Notes: generated by a model not told the origin, from the letters alone. A DNA stretch of 64,000 nt from Stramonita haemastoma (GCA_030674155.1 CM060320.1:11529317-11593316), one strand, 5' to 3'; positions 10,075-20,114 are shown, numbered from the stretch's first letter. Translations and numbers: made by a program.

Positions 10075-10290
10075 AGATTACATTTAGTTGTGTTGTCACT
10101 TCTCAGTTTGGCTAAAATTCAAATGTTGTAGTTAGGTTTGAAATTTTACGGGAATGAAAAAGGAATTTGAAAAAGAAGAAACAGTTTGTACCATGTCGAT
10201 TCTTACAACCTAGCTCCTGTGTAAATTGTGATACTGCTCAGACAGGGGAGGACTTTCTGTGGTGTTGGGTATTTCAAGGTGTTGTCAAAA
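10075..10290 (+). repeat. duplicated spacer, copy A
   Basis: The run from ACTTCTCAGTTTGGCTAAAA through GAAACAGTTTGTACCATGT to GGGGAGGACTTTCTGTGGTG recurs with about 90% similarity by eye at 11965-12155. Confidence 0.75.
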
Positions 10291-10408
10291 GGTGATGATT
10301 ATCAGACTATTGCACAAGGGTGGGAGAGAAGGGAAAATGGGGGGAAGGATGAGGAGGAGGAAAGATTGGATGTGTACTTGTTAATTTTGTGTGTGTGTGT
10401 GTTCACAG

Positions 10409-10465
10409 GATAGGTAGAGCACCACGACAGCTGAAGACATGGAAGCCATTGACGTGCCCATTGAA
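10409..10465 (+). other. exon-like unit 17
   Basis: The acceptor GTGTGTTCACAG ends at 10408. The donor-like site is GTTAAGTATTG, the same damaged form as unit 16. The body contains GACAGCTGAAGACATGGAAG. The same GTTAAGTATT form occurs on the minus strand in the 26-41 kb array. Confidence 0.35.
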
Positions 10466-11061
10466 GTTAAGTATTGTCGTAGTTAATGTAGTGATGTGTG
10501 TGTTCAGTGTTGATGTGTGTGGGTGCTTGTGTTGAGTTTTTTTGTGAAATATTGTAGTGGTTGATGTATGTATATTTTCAATAGTTGTGAATTTTTAGAG
10601 TGGCATAGATCATGTTAAAAGTGAATAGTGATCGTTGTGTGTATGAATTGTGATGATGTTAGTTTATTCTGATTATATTTTTTATCAGTATGTATGAATT
10701 CAGAGCTCTGCAAAAATAGGTATTTTGTCATTGAAAGATGAAGTAAGTGGGTATTTTCTCTGCACCAAACAGCATGCTTATGATTAACTTTCATTAAAAT
10801 AACCAGTATTGTTGGGAGTGTTTTTACTAATCAACACAGAGGCCAGTCTGGGGGATTGGCAAAATGGCAATTTCTGAAGTGTGTACTTCACAAGTGGTTT
10901 TTGGAGAATGGCAGTTTGCTATGCAGGTTGGTATTGTGTGTTGTGTTGTACTATAGATTATTTATATAATTTATTGTACTGTTTTGTATTTAACTGTTAT
11001 ATTGTACTGTGTTGTATTGTACTTTGTGGATAGTTTAACAGAGACTGTTTCTGTGTTTCAG

Positions 11062-11105
11062 GCCTGGGAATGATGTTGGCGCAAAGATTGCTGAGAATTT
11101 TCCAT
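11062..11105 (+). other. exon-like unit 18
   Basis: The acceptor TCTGTGTTTCAG ends at 11061 and the donor GTAAGTAGTC begins at 11106. One frame is open, ending AQRLLRIFH. Confidence 0.45.
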
Positions 11106-11262
11106 GTAAGTAGTCTTCCTATGTGTGTTTTGTTTGTTGTTGTGGTGGTTTGTTTTATTGGGTGATTTGTTTGTTGTTGTTTTGTTGGTTTTTTTTTGTT
11201 GTTTTTTTTTGGGGGAGGGGGGGGTGCTGTATGGACAGTTTTAACACTGTTTATCTGTTTAG

Positions 11263-11306
11263 GCCTGGGGATGGTGGTGGCATGCAAGATTGCTGAGATT
11301 TCTCAT
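11263..11306 (+). other. exon-like unit 19
   Basis: The acceptor TTATCTGTTTAG ends at 11262 and the donor GTAAGTATTC begins at 11307. Confidence 0.45.
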
Positions 11307-11446
11307 GTAAGTATTCTTCCTACGGTGTGTTTTGCTTTGTTGTTGTATTGTTGGTTTTATTGTTGATTTGTTTGTTGTTTTTTGTGTTGTTTTTTGGGGA
11401 GGGGGGGCTGAATATGGACAGTTTTAACTGTGTTTCTGTGTTTTAG

Positions 11447-11492
11447 GCCTGGGGATGGTGGTGGCACGCGAAGATTGCTTAGAATTTTTCAT
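11447..11492 (+). other. exon-like unit 20
   Basis: The acceptor TTCTGTGTTTTAG ends at 11446 and the donor GTAAGTATTC begins at 11493. One frame is open (PGDGGGTRRLLRIFH). Confidence 0.45.
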
Positions 11493-11660
11493 GTAAGTAT
11501 TCTTCCGGATGTGTGTTTTGTTTGTTGTTTGTCTTGTTTTGTTTTATTGTGTTGTTTGTTTTGGGGTTGTTGTGTTTGGCAGTTTTTCGATCTGTTTTTT
11601 TTTTGGGCTGGGGATGGGTGGGGCTGTAGGAAGTTTTAACAGAATGTTTGATTGTTTAAG

Positions 11661-11700
11661 GCTGGGGATTGGTGTGCCGCAAAGATTGCTGAGTTTTTAT
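11661..11700 (+). other. exon-like unit 21, degenerate
   Basis: Acceptor ATTGTTTAAG ends at 11660. The donor position reads GTAGTTTC, so the 5' splice site is lost. Confidence 0.35.
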
Positions 11701-11828
11701 GTAGTTTCTTCTACAAGTGTGTTTTGTTTGTTTTATTTGGTGTTGTTGTTGTTGTTGTTGTTGTTTTTTTTTGGGGGGGGGGGGGCTGTGTTGTGCCCAG
11801 TGTAAATGTGTACTGGTTGTGTTGACAG

Positions 11829-11890
11829 AACTGGGCTTGTGTGGTGCACAGACCTGGGCTGGTGGACAGCGACTGGTGAAGATCTCTGAT
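11829..11890 (+). other. exon-like unit 22
   Basis: The acceptor GGTTGTGTTGACAG ends at 11828 and the donor GTAAGTCGTC begins at 11891. It closely matches unit 16. One frame is open, ending QRLVKISD. Confidence 0.45.
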
Positions 11891-11964
11891 GTAAGTCGTC
11901 TGTTGTGCGTGCTTTGTGTTGGAGTGTAGGTTGTGTTCATTGAACAGGAAAAGTGTCGATGCAA

Positions 11965-12160
11965 GGTCTTCTCAGTTTGACTAAAATTAAATGTTGTTGC
12001 TACCTTCGAAAATTTTACTGGGGAATGAAAAAATAATTTGAAAAAGAAGAAACAGTTTGTACCATGTAAGGTTCTTACAAACTAGCTCCTGTGTAAATTG
12101 TGATAACTGCTCAGACGGGGGAGGACTTTCTATGGCGTTGGCCATTTCAAGGTGTTTCTC
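11965..12160 (+). repeat. duplicated spacer, copy B
   Basis: Matches 10075-10290 from TCTTCTCAGTTTGACTAAAA to GGGGAGGACTTTCTATGGCG. Both copies follow an ACCTGGG-type exon unit (16 and 22), so a block of exon plus spacer was duplicated. Confidence 0.75.
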
Positions 12161-12280
12161 CATGCAGGGAAGTGAAAGGTGTTAGTTGTCTTTGGTTGTG
12201 TGTGTGTGTTTGGGGGAGATGGGAGGGGTTGTGTGGGCATGTGAGTGCTGTGTGCTGACCCTGTTGTTGTCTGTTGACAG

Positions 12281-13025
12281 AGCAAGGCGCTGTGACTACG
12301 TCCTCCTCCAGTCTGTCAGCTGTCAGTGAACATGGAGTGGGATCAGCGAGGAAGGAAGGAGAGGGACTTTTTTTTGTAATTGGTCAGCTCCTAGGTACAT
12401 AGTCCAACATACACCAACTCTTACCTGATTGGAAGATTCTCTTTTTTTTGCCCAAAAAACTAATGTATTGTCGAGAAGTTTGTGTCAAGTTTTTTTTTTT
12501 TTTTTCAAAAATCATTCTGAAAAGCTTTTTTGATCATTGGAAGTAGCAATCTGCATGGAATACAGAAGAGTACAGAGAAAAGGGTGGACTTTATCTTTTT
12601 CTGATATTTGTTGATTGAAGTCTGTGAATAGGATTTTCAGCAGTGCTGACACCAGTCACTGAAATCATGACATTTTTTTTTTTAGGGGAATTTTTGATGT
12701 GGCTGTTATGATTGAAAACTGCATGAAGATCTAAACAGAATGACGTTGTTTATCTTTGATTCTTATTATTATCATCATTGTTTTTTTTTCTTTTCATTTT
12801 TACTAACAGGGTTTTTTCATTTGTAATGTTATTGCATGAGTGCTTTGCTGATAATGAAATAGACTTGGGGCTTTTTATATTCACATGTTATTTTTTTTAC
12901 ACAAGATTTTGCTGATGAAAAATTAAACTTTGGAGTTGGGTTTTTTTTTTTTTTCATTCACAATGTTTTGATTTTTGTACAAGTTCTTTGCTGATGACAG
13001 AAATAAACTGTTTGTCTTTGTCAGG
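12281..13025 (+). other. candidate last exon and 3' UTR of the plus-strand unit
   Basis: The acceptor TTGTTGTCTGTTGACAG ends at 12280. After two bases a frame is open for about 39 codons (starting QGAVTTSSSSLSAVSEHGVG) before a TAG near 12400. T-rich DNA follows without further splice units. An AATAAA at 13002-13007 is followed about 20-30 bases later by a GT-rich stretch (TCTGTGTGTG), the usual layout of a poly(A) site. Coding status is uncertain. It may be a non-coding last exon. Confidence 0.4.
13002..13007 (+). promoter_or_regulatory. poly(A) signal AATAAA
   Basis: Canonical hexamer with a downstream GT-rich element near 13028-13040, at the end of the plus-strand exon array. Confidence 0.4.
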
Positions 13026-13082
13026 ATATCTGTGTGTGGATTTAACTTGCGCGCTTTTTCTGTAAAACTGTTTATGATCTCT

Positions 13083-13345
13083 TTCCCTTCCTCCTCCCTC
13101 TCTTTCTCCTGTCTGTCCCTCTTTCCTTCTGTCCCTTTCTCCTGTCTGTCCCTCTCTTTTCTGTCTGTCCTCTCTTTCTCCTGTCTGTCCCTCTCTTTCT
13201 CCTGTCTGTCCCTCTCTTTCTCCTGTCTGTCCCTCTCTTTCTCCCTTCTGCTCTGGTTCTGTCTTTCTCCTGTCTGTCTCCCCTTTCATTTCTCTCTCTG
13301 GTTGTCTTTCTCCTGTCTGTTTCCGTCCCTTCCTTCATGTTCTTA
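13083..13345. repeat. pyrimidine minisatellite, ~18-20-bp unit
   Basis: Repeats of CTCTCTTTCTCCTGTCTGTC with small variants. It is strongly strand-asymmetric (C/T on +). Frames on both strands are repeat translations. Confidence 0.9.
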
Positions 13346-13483
13346 CTGCACTCTTTGTTTGTCCCCCCCCCTCCCCTCTTTTTCCTTTGATGGCTTACTT
13401 GTTTTTAAGTGTTGTTTCAAGTTGGCTTCTAGTCCTGTAGAAAGAATCCAGAAATCTGCAGTCATTAAAGGATGGCTGACACA

Positions 13484-13489
13484 ACACAC

Positions 13490-13539
<50 letters not shown>

Positions 13540-13547
13540 ACACCACA
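13484..13547. repeat. (AC)n microsatellite
   Basis: Simple AC repeat ending in ACACCACACC variants. Confidence 0.9.
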
Positions 13548-13569
13548 CCAATACATGCATGCATGCATG

Positions 13570-13765
13570 CACAGACTTCAGATGAGACAATAAACCGAGG
13601 TCCTGTGCCCAAATAATGCAAAACATCTTGCGCACACGTTAATACCTGTTCCACTTTTCGGAAGAGTTGGCCTTTGTGTGCCGGTGAGATAATATGACAA
13701 AACTGCATACACCGGGGAATTAATTTATTTCCTCCAAAGTAAAACAATAAATAAAGAAATAAATA
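13570..13765 (+). mobile_element. SINE type 1 central domain and tail fragment
   Basis: From CAGATGAGACAATAAACCGAGG through TTCCACTTTTCGGAAGAG to CTGCATACACCGGGG. The tRNA head is missing, and AATAAATAAAG repeats mark the tail. Confidence 0.65.
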
Positions 13766-13849
13766 CAAAAGGACACCTGGTAGCATTTTTACACACACAC
13801 AAACATGCATGTACAGATACATGGAGCACTTTCCCCCCTTACACACACT

Positions 13850-13985
13850 GCATACATCTTGCGCACGCATTTAAAATCTGTTCCGCTTTTCAGAAACAAG
13901 GTCATTGTGTGCCGGTGGGAATGGATGACAAAATTTATAAAACTGCATGTACACAAAGGGACTTGATGTAAAAACAACAAACAAA
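13850..13985 (+). mobile_element. SINE type 1 central/tail fragment
   Basis: ACATCTTGCGCACGCATTTA, TTCCGCTTTTCAGAAACAAG and GGGACTTGATGTAAAAAC follow the order of the SINE type 1 centre and tail. Confidence 0.6.
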
Positions 13986-14960
13986 AAAAGCCCATGCAGA
14001 ACTGCTTATTCCATTATGGTTGAAACTAAAGATGAGACTTAAACTTAGAACACATCGTGCACATGCTGAACTGTTCCATGCAGATAGAAGTTATGTGTGC
14101 CGTGGGTACATGACAAAAATCAGATTAAACACAATAATACTTTTTCACCCTACAGTTGCTACTCTAACAAATCAAATAACTTGCCACTTTTCCAAATTTT
14201 GCTGCCAACCACATTTCAAGAGAGCTCAAAATGATCCAAAGTTACACAAACTGCAAAACGAAGGTACAATCGCAGGAAAACTAAACACTTTCAAATAAAG
14301 AATTCACAACACACCAAGTTGTTTCGAATTAGACACTGGTAAAGATTCTTTCCCATTTATCAACTGTTTATGTGCTGGAACAAAAATTGATACGAACAAA
14401 TGTCACATTGATATCAACATATGCATGGGAGTGGACACCAGACCAGCAAACCACAAAACAAACTTTGATGTTCAATTGCATTTGAAAATGATGTTTATTC
14501 TTGATGTGAACATCTAATCTATATATGTTTTCTATATCAAGTTATTTTGCACAGTGGTAGAAAGCATCATTTTATGCTATGATACAAAGGTTAAGAATAT
14601 TTAAAAAAAAAATTATGATATTGAAAAAACAGGCATTTCTCAAACACCCCTGCTACAATTTGAAAAAACCCCATGAACTTCTGAAGTCATCATAAATCAT
14701 AAATGCCAAGGGCAGGAACAGAAGGGTGTAATAAACACATTCCTATGTATTAATTCACATCCCTGCAGACAACGCCAGTCAAAATCTAGTAAATTTAATC
14801 TTGCTGAATCAAAGCCTTGTGTGCAAAGTTTTGTTGCAATAGCAGTCGTGCACCCACCAGGACTAGGCCTAGCAGACACATAAAATAGACAGAACAGTTT
14901 ACTACCTGTGTGTTCTCGACACTGTGGCCTCTGTCACCAGTGCAGTGGATGCTATTGTTA
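13986..14960. other. AT-rich non-coding DNA, no gene seen
   Basis: No repeat shared with the rest of the window and no convincing exon found. Confidence 0.5.
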
Positions 14961-15158
14961 TTCTTCTTTTATGTAGTGGATAATGGAACATCCAGTCTCT
15001 GTGTGTATGCTGTTTTGTGAATTTTGTCATTTGTTCCAATTGGCATACAATGTCATACTCTTGCAAAAAGTGGAACACATTTTTACATGTGGGTAAGATG
15101 TTCTGCATGTGTTTGCACATGGGACATCGGATTACAGTCTCATCGAAGGATGTAGTCT
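14961..15158 (-). mobile_element. SINE type 1 fragment (tail and centre)
   Basis: Antisense copy, from TTCTTTTATGTAGTGGATAA through CATCCAGTCTCTGTGTGTAT to GCACATGGGACATCGG and CTCATCGAAGGA. The head is missing. Confidence 0.7.
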
Positions 15159-15270
15159 AGATCATCACTTCTTCCATGGTTTTTATCTCTGTTTTTATGT
15201 TGTTTTTTCTTCTTTACCAAGTCAAATGCACTTTCTTTTTATATGTAAATACCATTTCTTCATCCCTGAG

Positions 15271-15380
15271 ACAAATGAGGTTGATGTAGTTCAAGTGACT
15301 GATCAGTCTTGGCTAATTTTGATGCAAAGGAAAGCTGAAATGAAATTTAAATTTTGCCTAAAGTGTGGTTGCACTCCACT
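15271..15380 (+). CDS. possible coding exon of unknown family
   Basis: The stretch has an acceptor-like TTTCTTCATCCCTGAG ending at 15270 and a GTAAGTAG donor starting at 15381. It is open from the acceptor to two bases before the donor (begins TNEVDVVQVTDQSWLILMQR, ends KFCLKCGCTP). Composition looks protein-like but the peptide is not recognised, and no phase-compatible partner was found on this strand. It could equally be chance in AT-rich DNA. Confidence 0.25.
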
Positions 15381-15463
15381 GTAAGTAGCAGCAAAAGGAA
15401 AGTTGAAATGAAATCGAAATTTGGGTAAAGTGTGGTTGCACTCCACTGTAAGTAGCAGCAAAA
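15330..15463 (+). repeat. 67-bp tandem duplication spanning a donor site
   Basis: Two copies, 67 bases apart, of a segment ending AAGTGTGGTTGCACTCCACT followed by GTAAGTAGCAGCAAAA. The duplication copies the end of the possible exon together with its splice donor. Confidence 0.85.
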
Positions 15464-15531
15464 CGAATGTTACAAAGGGGCCAAAAATAGCTACTTTTGT
15501 GAATCAATTACGATTTTTCTATGCTGCCTAC

Positions 15532-15533
<2 letters not shown>

Positions 15534-15622
<89 letters not shown>
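15534..15622. repeat. (AT)n microsatellite
   Basis: Pure TA/AT tract of about 44 units, which can form cruciforms. Confidence 0.95.
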
Positions 15623-15624
<2 letters not shown>

Positions 15625-16104
15625 TTTTAGGCAATTTTGAACCAAAATCTGCCGAGAAATGTTTATACAGAGCGTTCTTTCAAAATTTACTACTTGTTGT
15701 TGTGATTAAATTAACTCCCAGCGAGGGACTGAATTGAAACATCTATCCTAAACCACAGTTTACAGACATTTTTCATGAAGTGTATCATAGTCTCCCCTCC
15801 CAGTTTCTTTCCACAAATAGCATCCCAGCTTCCTTGAAACAGTGTGCTAGAAATGTTCTAATTTCTGACATCCATTTTTCTCCCTTTTGCTAGATTTCTG
15901 CCTATTCTCTTGCCTTTACTTCAAGCAAATTTAAAATATTCCCCTATGACCTTGATGAGCTACGGTGTATGCTGGCTAATTTTCCTGCAGAATAAGCATG
16001 AGGCCAATAGGCCTAGAATGTGTCAGTCCCTGTCTGTAATGTCCATTATATGTTTTTAGACGCGTTATTCAGAGTCCCCTGTTTGTTGTTGTTTTTCTTC
16101 TCTT
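15623..16104. other. non-coding DNA, no gene seen
   Basis: Includes AGCATCCCAGCTTCCTTGAA-type unique sequence. A decayed LINE is possible, but I cannot support one. Confidence 0.4.
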
Positions 16105-16295
16105 TTTCCTTAAAGTTCAAGGATTATGAAATAAGCACTCATATGCTTTTTTACATCCAGTCCCGTGTGTATGCAGTTTTGTAAATCTCGTCATCTGTTC
16201 CCATCGGCACATAATGGCCTACTCTTACGAAAAGCAGAACCCGATTTCACATGTGTACAATATGTTCTGGGTGGGTTCGCACACCAGCCTCCGTT
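16105..16295 (-). mobile_element. SINE type 1 fragment
   Basis: Antisense tail and centre: AATAAGCACTCATATGCTTT, CATCCAGTCCCGTGTGTATG, and ACGAAAAGCAGAACCCGATT, ending near GTTCGCACACCAGCC. Confidence 0.75.
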
Positions 16296-16394
16296 TAAAT
16301 ATATGTTTTAGACGCATTTGTCTGTTTATGCGATATAATGTATAATTCAGTGTCCGTTATATAGAGTTTGTAGTCATGTTATTCAGTCTGTTAT

Positions 16395-16612
16395 ATTTGA
16401 TTTTTTCTTTTATATCGAGGATAATGGAATAAGCACTCTTGTGCTTTTTTCATCCAGTCCCCGTGTGTATGCAGTTTTATAAATGTCATCTGTTCCCACC
16501 GGCACACGATGGCCTACTCTTATGAAAAGCGGAACAGGATTTAACGTGTTCACAAGATGTTCTGCGTGCGTTCGCACACGGGACCTTGTTTTAAAGTCTC
16601 ATCCGAAGGACT
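16395..16612 (-). mobile_element. SINE type 1 fragment
   Basis: Antisense tail and centre: TTATATCGAGGATAATGGAA, CATCCAGTCCCCGTGTGTAT, and GAAAAGCGGAACAGGATTTA, to AGTCTCATCCGAAGGACT. The head is missing. Confidence 0.8.
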
Positions 16613-16714
16613 GTTATATAATGTATGTAGATGAGGACTGTTATATAATGTATGTAGACGTGTTCTGAGCGTGTAGTGGCTGTTAGTGTAATTAGAAAGT
16701 TCCTTATTTGTTTT

Positions 16715-16862
16715 TTTAATTTTATTTTATTCTTTTATATCGATGATCATGAATGAGCACTCGTGTGCTTTGTTTTTTTACATCCAGTCCCCTGTGTGTA
16801 TGCAGTTGTCAATCGTGTCATCCGTTCCCACCGACACACGATGGCATACCCTAACAAAAATC
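16715..16862 (-). mobile_element. SINE type 1 tail fragment
   Basis: Antisense tail (TTTTATATCGATGATCATGA, CATCCAGTCCCCTGTGTGTA) ending inside the centre at CGACACACGATGGCATACCC. Confidence 0.75.
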
Positions 16863-17099
16863 TAACATGTCAGCGATTTAGACATGCTTTTCATCTCTGT
16901 ATCATGTCTGTACGTTTTTTAATGTCAGAATCCTATTATGCATTTTAGCAGTTTGTATTCAGGCATCTTGTGTCACATAGGCTACACGTTTCGTATTTCA
17001 GCATTTTAGCTGTCTGTACGGCAGCAAGATGTCTAGATCTTAGGTGCATTTTAGGGGGTTGTACATAGGAATATTTTCTTTATATCATTATTATTTCTT

Positions 17100-17872
17100 T
17101 TGTATCGAGCTGAATGTCTAAGTCATTCGGATGAGACTCGAAATCAAGGCCCCATGTACGAATGCACACAGAACATGTTGCGCACACGTTAAAACCCCGT
17201 TCCGCCTTTCGGAAGTGCAGGCCATCATGTGCCATCATGTGCCGGTAGGAGTGGATGACAAATTTATAACTAACCAGCGTGCACACAGGTGTGTTTAGAC
17301 AACATCCCCCAGGAAAAATCCGGGAGTCCCAGAGCGACTCGCCGCCGCTGTAGTCTAGTGGTTAGGGCGTTGGACTTGTAATCTAAAGGTTGCGGGTTCG
17401 ATCCCAGCTTTCGGCTATGGCGTTGTGCCCTTGTAAAAGGCACTTTAGGGCTATTTTCTCACCCCACCCAGGTGTGAAAGGGGTACCAACCTTGTGTTGG
17501 GGGTTAACCCTGCGATAGACTGGCGTCCTATCCAGGGGGGAGTCTATGACTCTCAGTCGCTTAACGCCACAGAAACCGGGATAAACAACAGCCTGATGAG
17601 CCTTAGGCTCGGGACAGACTTTAACTTTTAACCCAGAGTGACTCGGGGCTGTAGGTATATGGCAACGTTCTGATGGCTCCTGCGACCGTACTGGGACCAT
17701 TCGTATCTATAGGTCATTGCCTTTCCAATGGATCATTCCAGTGCTGTGGAGAGGTGAGGGGGGTCTGCTGCATGGGTAACAGCTTGCCCTCCATGCATAC
17801 TTGCCCAGGCTTTGCGCTCTAAAGACTAGAGCGCAACTCCATAGTCTTCTGGGACTGATGGGTGCCTACTAC
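17100..17872 (+). mobile_element. SINE type 2 long form, split by a nested SINE
   Basis: The left part (17100-17341) begins in the linker and carries the centre (CCGCCTTTCGGAAGTGCAGG) and CATCATGTGCC, which is locally duplicated. The right part (17632-17872) carries the long tail, ending GGGACTGATGGGTGCCTACT. Together they match the uninterrupted antisense copy at 18531-19088. A second tRNA SINE occupies 17342-17631. The tRNA head is missing at the left. Confidence 0.85.
17342..17631 (+). mobile_element. tRNA-derived SINE type 3, nested, with target-site duplication
   Basis: The head contains an A-box-like TAGTCTAGTGGTTAGGGCG and a B-box GGGTTCGATCCC. The body has AGGTGTGAAAGGGGTACC and GATAGACTGGCGTCCTATCC, and the end is GACTTTAACTTTTAA. 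It is flanked by CCCAGAGCGACTCG (17328-17341) and CCCAGAGTGACTCG (17632-17645), a 14-bp duplication with one mismatch. The matching empty site is visible in the SINE type 2 copy at about 18735-18770. Its body differs from types 1 and 2. Confidence 0.9.
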
Positions 17873-18010
17873 TTTGTATCCAGGATAATGGAATAAGCAT
17901 TCATGTGCTTTTTTCTTCCAGTACCCGTGTGTATGCAGTTTTGTAAATCTTGTCGTCTGTTCCCACCGGCGATGGCCTTCTCTAACGACCAGTGGAACAG
18001 GATTTTTTTT
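17873..18010 (-). mobile_element. SINE type 1 tail fragment
   Basis: Antisense tail (TTGTATCCAGGATAATGGAA onward) and part of the centre, ending AGTGGAACAGGATTTTTT. It abuts the end of the SINE type 2 tail. Confidence 0.7.
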
Positions 18011-18530
18011 GCAGGTAAACTTGCCTCTTAATGGAGGAATTGCACATTTCTACATTTGAAATTGCCTTTAAAATGTCTATATTCATAGTGTACAAACCAT
18101 ATGCAATGTTGACTGTAGCATCTTTGTGACGTTATATTTTTTGGTAGCCTTTTTCTTTATTCATACTTGTAGTAGTGTCTTTATAATGGCTTTATACTAA
18201 ATGTACTTGAAGGCTGTATTCAAATATTAAGTCAATGTGCACTTTTCCTGTCAGTTTTGATTTTTTTTTAAAGTCTTAAATAGAATATTGTAAATGTCCA
18301 AATGCAGACGCTTATTTTTGTATCCATAGTGCGATGTTTATTCCGGATTTTGTTTCATGTTCTCAGTATTTAGTGGTCTGAACCTATGTAGAAACTTTTA
18401 TTCAAAAGGTTTTGTTATCCAATGCATTTTAGGTGTTATTACTTGGGATATCTGTGATATTTTATGCATGTCAGTATGCATTTAGTAATAGGCATACCTG
18501 CATTTTCAATTTGTGCATTCAGTAGTACTA
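18011..18530. other. AT-rich non-coding DNA, no gene seen
   Basis: Contains loose repeats of words such as TTTATACT and GTATTCA but no clear unit. Confidence 0.5.
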
Positions 18531-19088
18531 ATAGGCACCCATCAGTCTCGGAAGACTATGGAGTTACGTTCTAGCCTTTAGAGCGCAATGCCTGGGTAGG
18601 TAAGTATGGAGGGCAAGCTGTTACCCATGTAGCAGACCCCCGTCTCCACGCCACTGGAATGGTCCATTGGAAAGGTAATGACCTATATGAATGGTTCCAG
18701 TGCCATAGCAGGAGCCACCAGAACATTGCCATATACAGCCCGAGCCGCCCTGGGACTCCAACTCCCTGATTTTTCCACAGGGATGGCGTCTAAACACAAC
18801 ACCTGTGTGCATGCTGGTTGTTTTTTTTAATTAATTTTTTTTGTAATTTTGTCATCCACTCCTACCGGCACATGATGGCCTGCTCTTCCGAAAGGCGGAA
18901 CGGGTTTTCACGTGTGGGCAAGATGTTCTGTGTGCGTTCGCACACGGGCCTCGGTATACTGTCTCATCGGAATGACATTTCAATTTTTTCGTCTAACTAG
19001 GAAGAAAGGGCGAAGCTGGGTACGAACCCAGAAACTCGGGTTTACATATTGACAGGCGAACGTCTTAACCATCCTGCCACCTTCCTTC
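18531..19088 (-). mobile_element. SINE type 2 long form, full length
   Basis: On the minus strand, a tRNA-like head (TGGCAGGATGGTTAAGACG, B-box region GGTTCGTACCCAGC) is at about 19010-19085. It is followed by the linker CTTTCTTCCTAGTTAGAC, then the centre, then the long tail ending CTTCCGAGACTGATGGGTGC at 18540. It preserves the uninterrupted tail into which SINE type 3 inserted in the neighbouring copy. Confidence 0.85.
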
Positions 19089-19639
19089 ATTTACATGTAT
19101 TTTAAATGATTGAATATATTTTAAACAATCCACCAAGATTTTTTCATATTTGTACACACTACTTTATGTTCACACTTACTTTTTATTTTGGATGGCTGTA
19201 TTTTAGACTCCTGTATTCATTTGTACACCTATTTCATGTTTATACTTAATTTTTAAAAATTCATTTATATGTATTTTGGATATTTCAGAAGCATACATTC
19301 AGATGGCTGTATTTCAGAAGCGGTTACTATGAATATCTGTATTCAGATTTCTGTATTATGAATATCTGTATTGAGGTGTCTCTATTTTTGAAGCCTATAC
19401 TTAGTTCTGTATTCTTTCATTTCACAGATAGTGGAATTAGCACCAGTGTGCTTTCTACATCCAGTCCCTCTGTACATTTCTGTTCCCAGGGGAAACAGCC
19501 CAAATTTCCTGCAGAGAAATCTAAGGCTACAGGGGGGGGGCAATAACAAAACTGCAGATTTTTTAAAATCCCACACACATACACTGCCCCACCACTCTTC
19601 CGGCAGTGCAGTGCAGCCTAGGGCTGACTGAAGAGAGTT
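19089..19639. other. AT-rich DNA with a SINE type 1 tail remnant, no gene seen
   Basis: Weakly repeated words (TTTATACTTA, GTATTCA) fill 19140-19400. Bases 19411-19490 (GATAGTGGAATTAGCACCAG, CATCCAGTCCCTCTGTACAT) are a decayed antisense SINE type 1 tail. Confidence 0.5.
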
Positions 19640-20082
19640 CAGACTGTGATCTGACTGCAGGTTACAGCCACCACTGAGAGGAGACAGATTATGTACTTAT
19701 TTTATTTATTCTTTTATATTGAGGATAATGGAATAAGCACTCTTGTGCCTTTTTACATCCAGTCCCCGCGTGTATGCAGTTTTTTAAATGTCATCTGTTC
19801 CCACCGGCACACAATGGCCTACTCTTACGAAAAACGGAACAAGATTTAACGTGTGCGCAAGATGTTCCGCATGTGTTCGCACACGGGGCCTCGGTTTAAA
19901 GTCTCATCCAAAGGACTTTTGGGGAGAGGAGAGTCAGCACTAATGTTAACTCCAGGAAAAATTTTTCCTTGGCCGGATTCGAACCCGGGGCGTCAAATCG
20001 CCAGCGCAATGTTCCGGCCACTAGGCTATCCGTTCCCCAACTGTGTGTGTGATCTGACTGCAGGTTACAGCCACTACTGAGG

Positions 20083-20114
<32 letters not shown>

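Larger units (their letters stand above)
6370..13030 (+). other. candidate transcription unit built from tandem mini-exon-like units
   Basis: About 22 short units (44-99 bp) lie head to tail on the plus strand. Most are preceded by a pyrimidine-rich stretch ending in TTTTAG, TTTCAG or TTGACAG and followed by GTAAGTAT or a close variant. Two sub-families are visible. One has exons starting GCCTGGGGATGG and an upstream AACAGAGACTGTTTCTATG. The other has exons starting ACCTGGGCTTG and an upstream AATAATGTTTATTGTTTGTG. Spacers of about 60-600 bp nearly all carry a T-run followed by a G-run. Unit lengths are not multiples of three and phases do not chain, so I favour a spliced non-coding RNA or a decaying coding gene. 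The family is unknown. The last unit leads to an AATAAA at 13002. Confidence 0.45.

Noticed and set aside
13083..13345. Arg/Gly/Glu-rich minus-strand frame resembling an RGG-type protein
   Set aside because: It is the complement of an 18-20-bp pyrimidine minisatellite, with no splice or start signals.
17342..17412. Possible tRNA gene at the start of the nested element
   Set aside because: A and B boxes are present, but it is followed by a SINE body and bounded by a target-site duplication.
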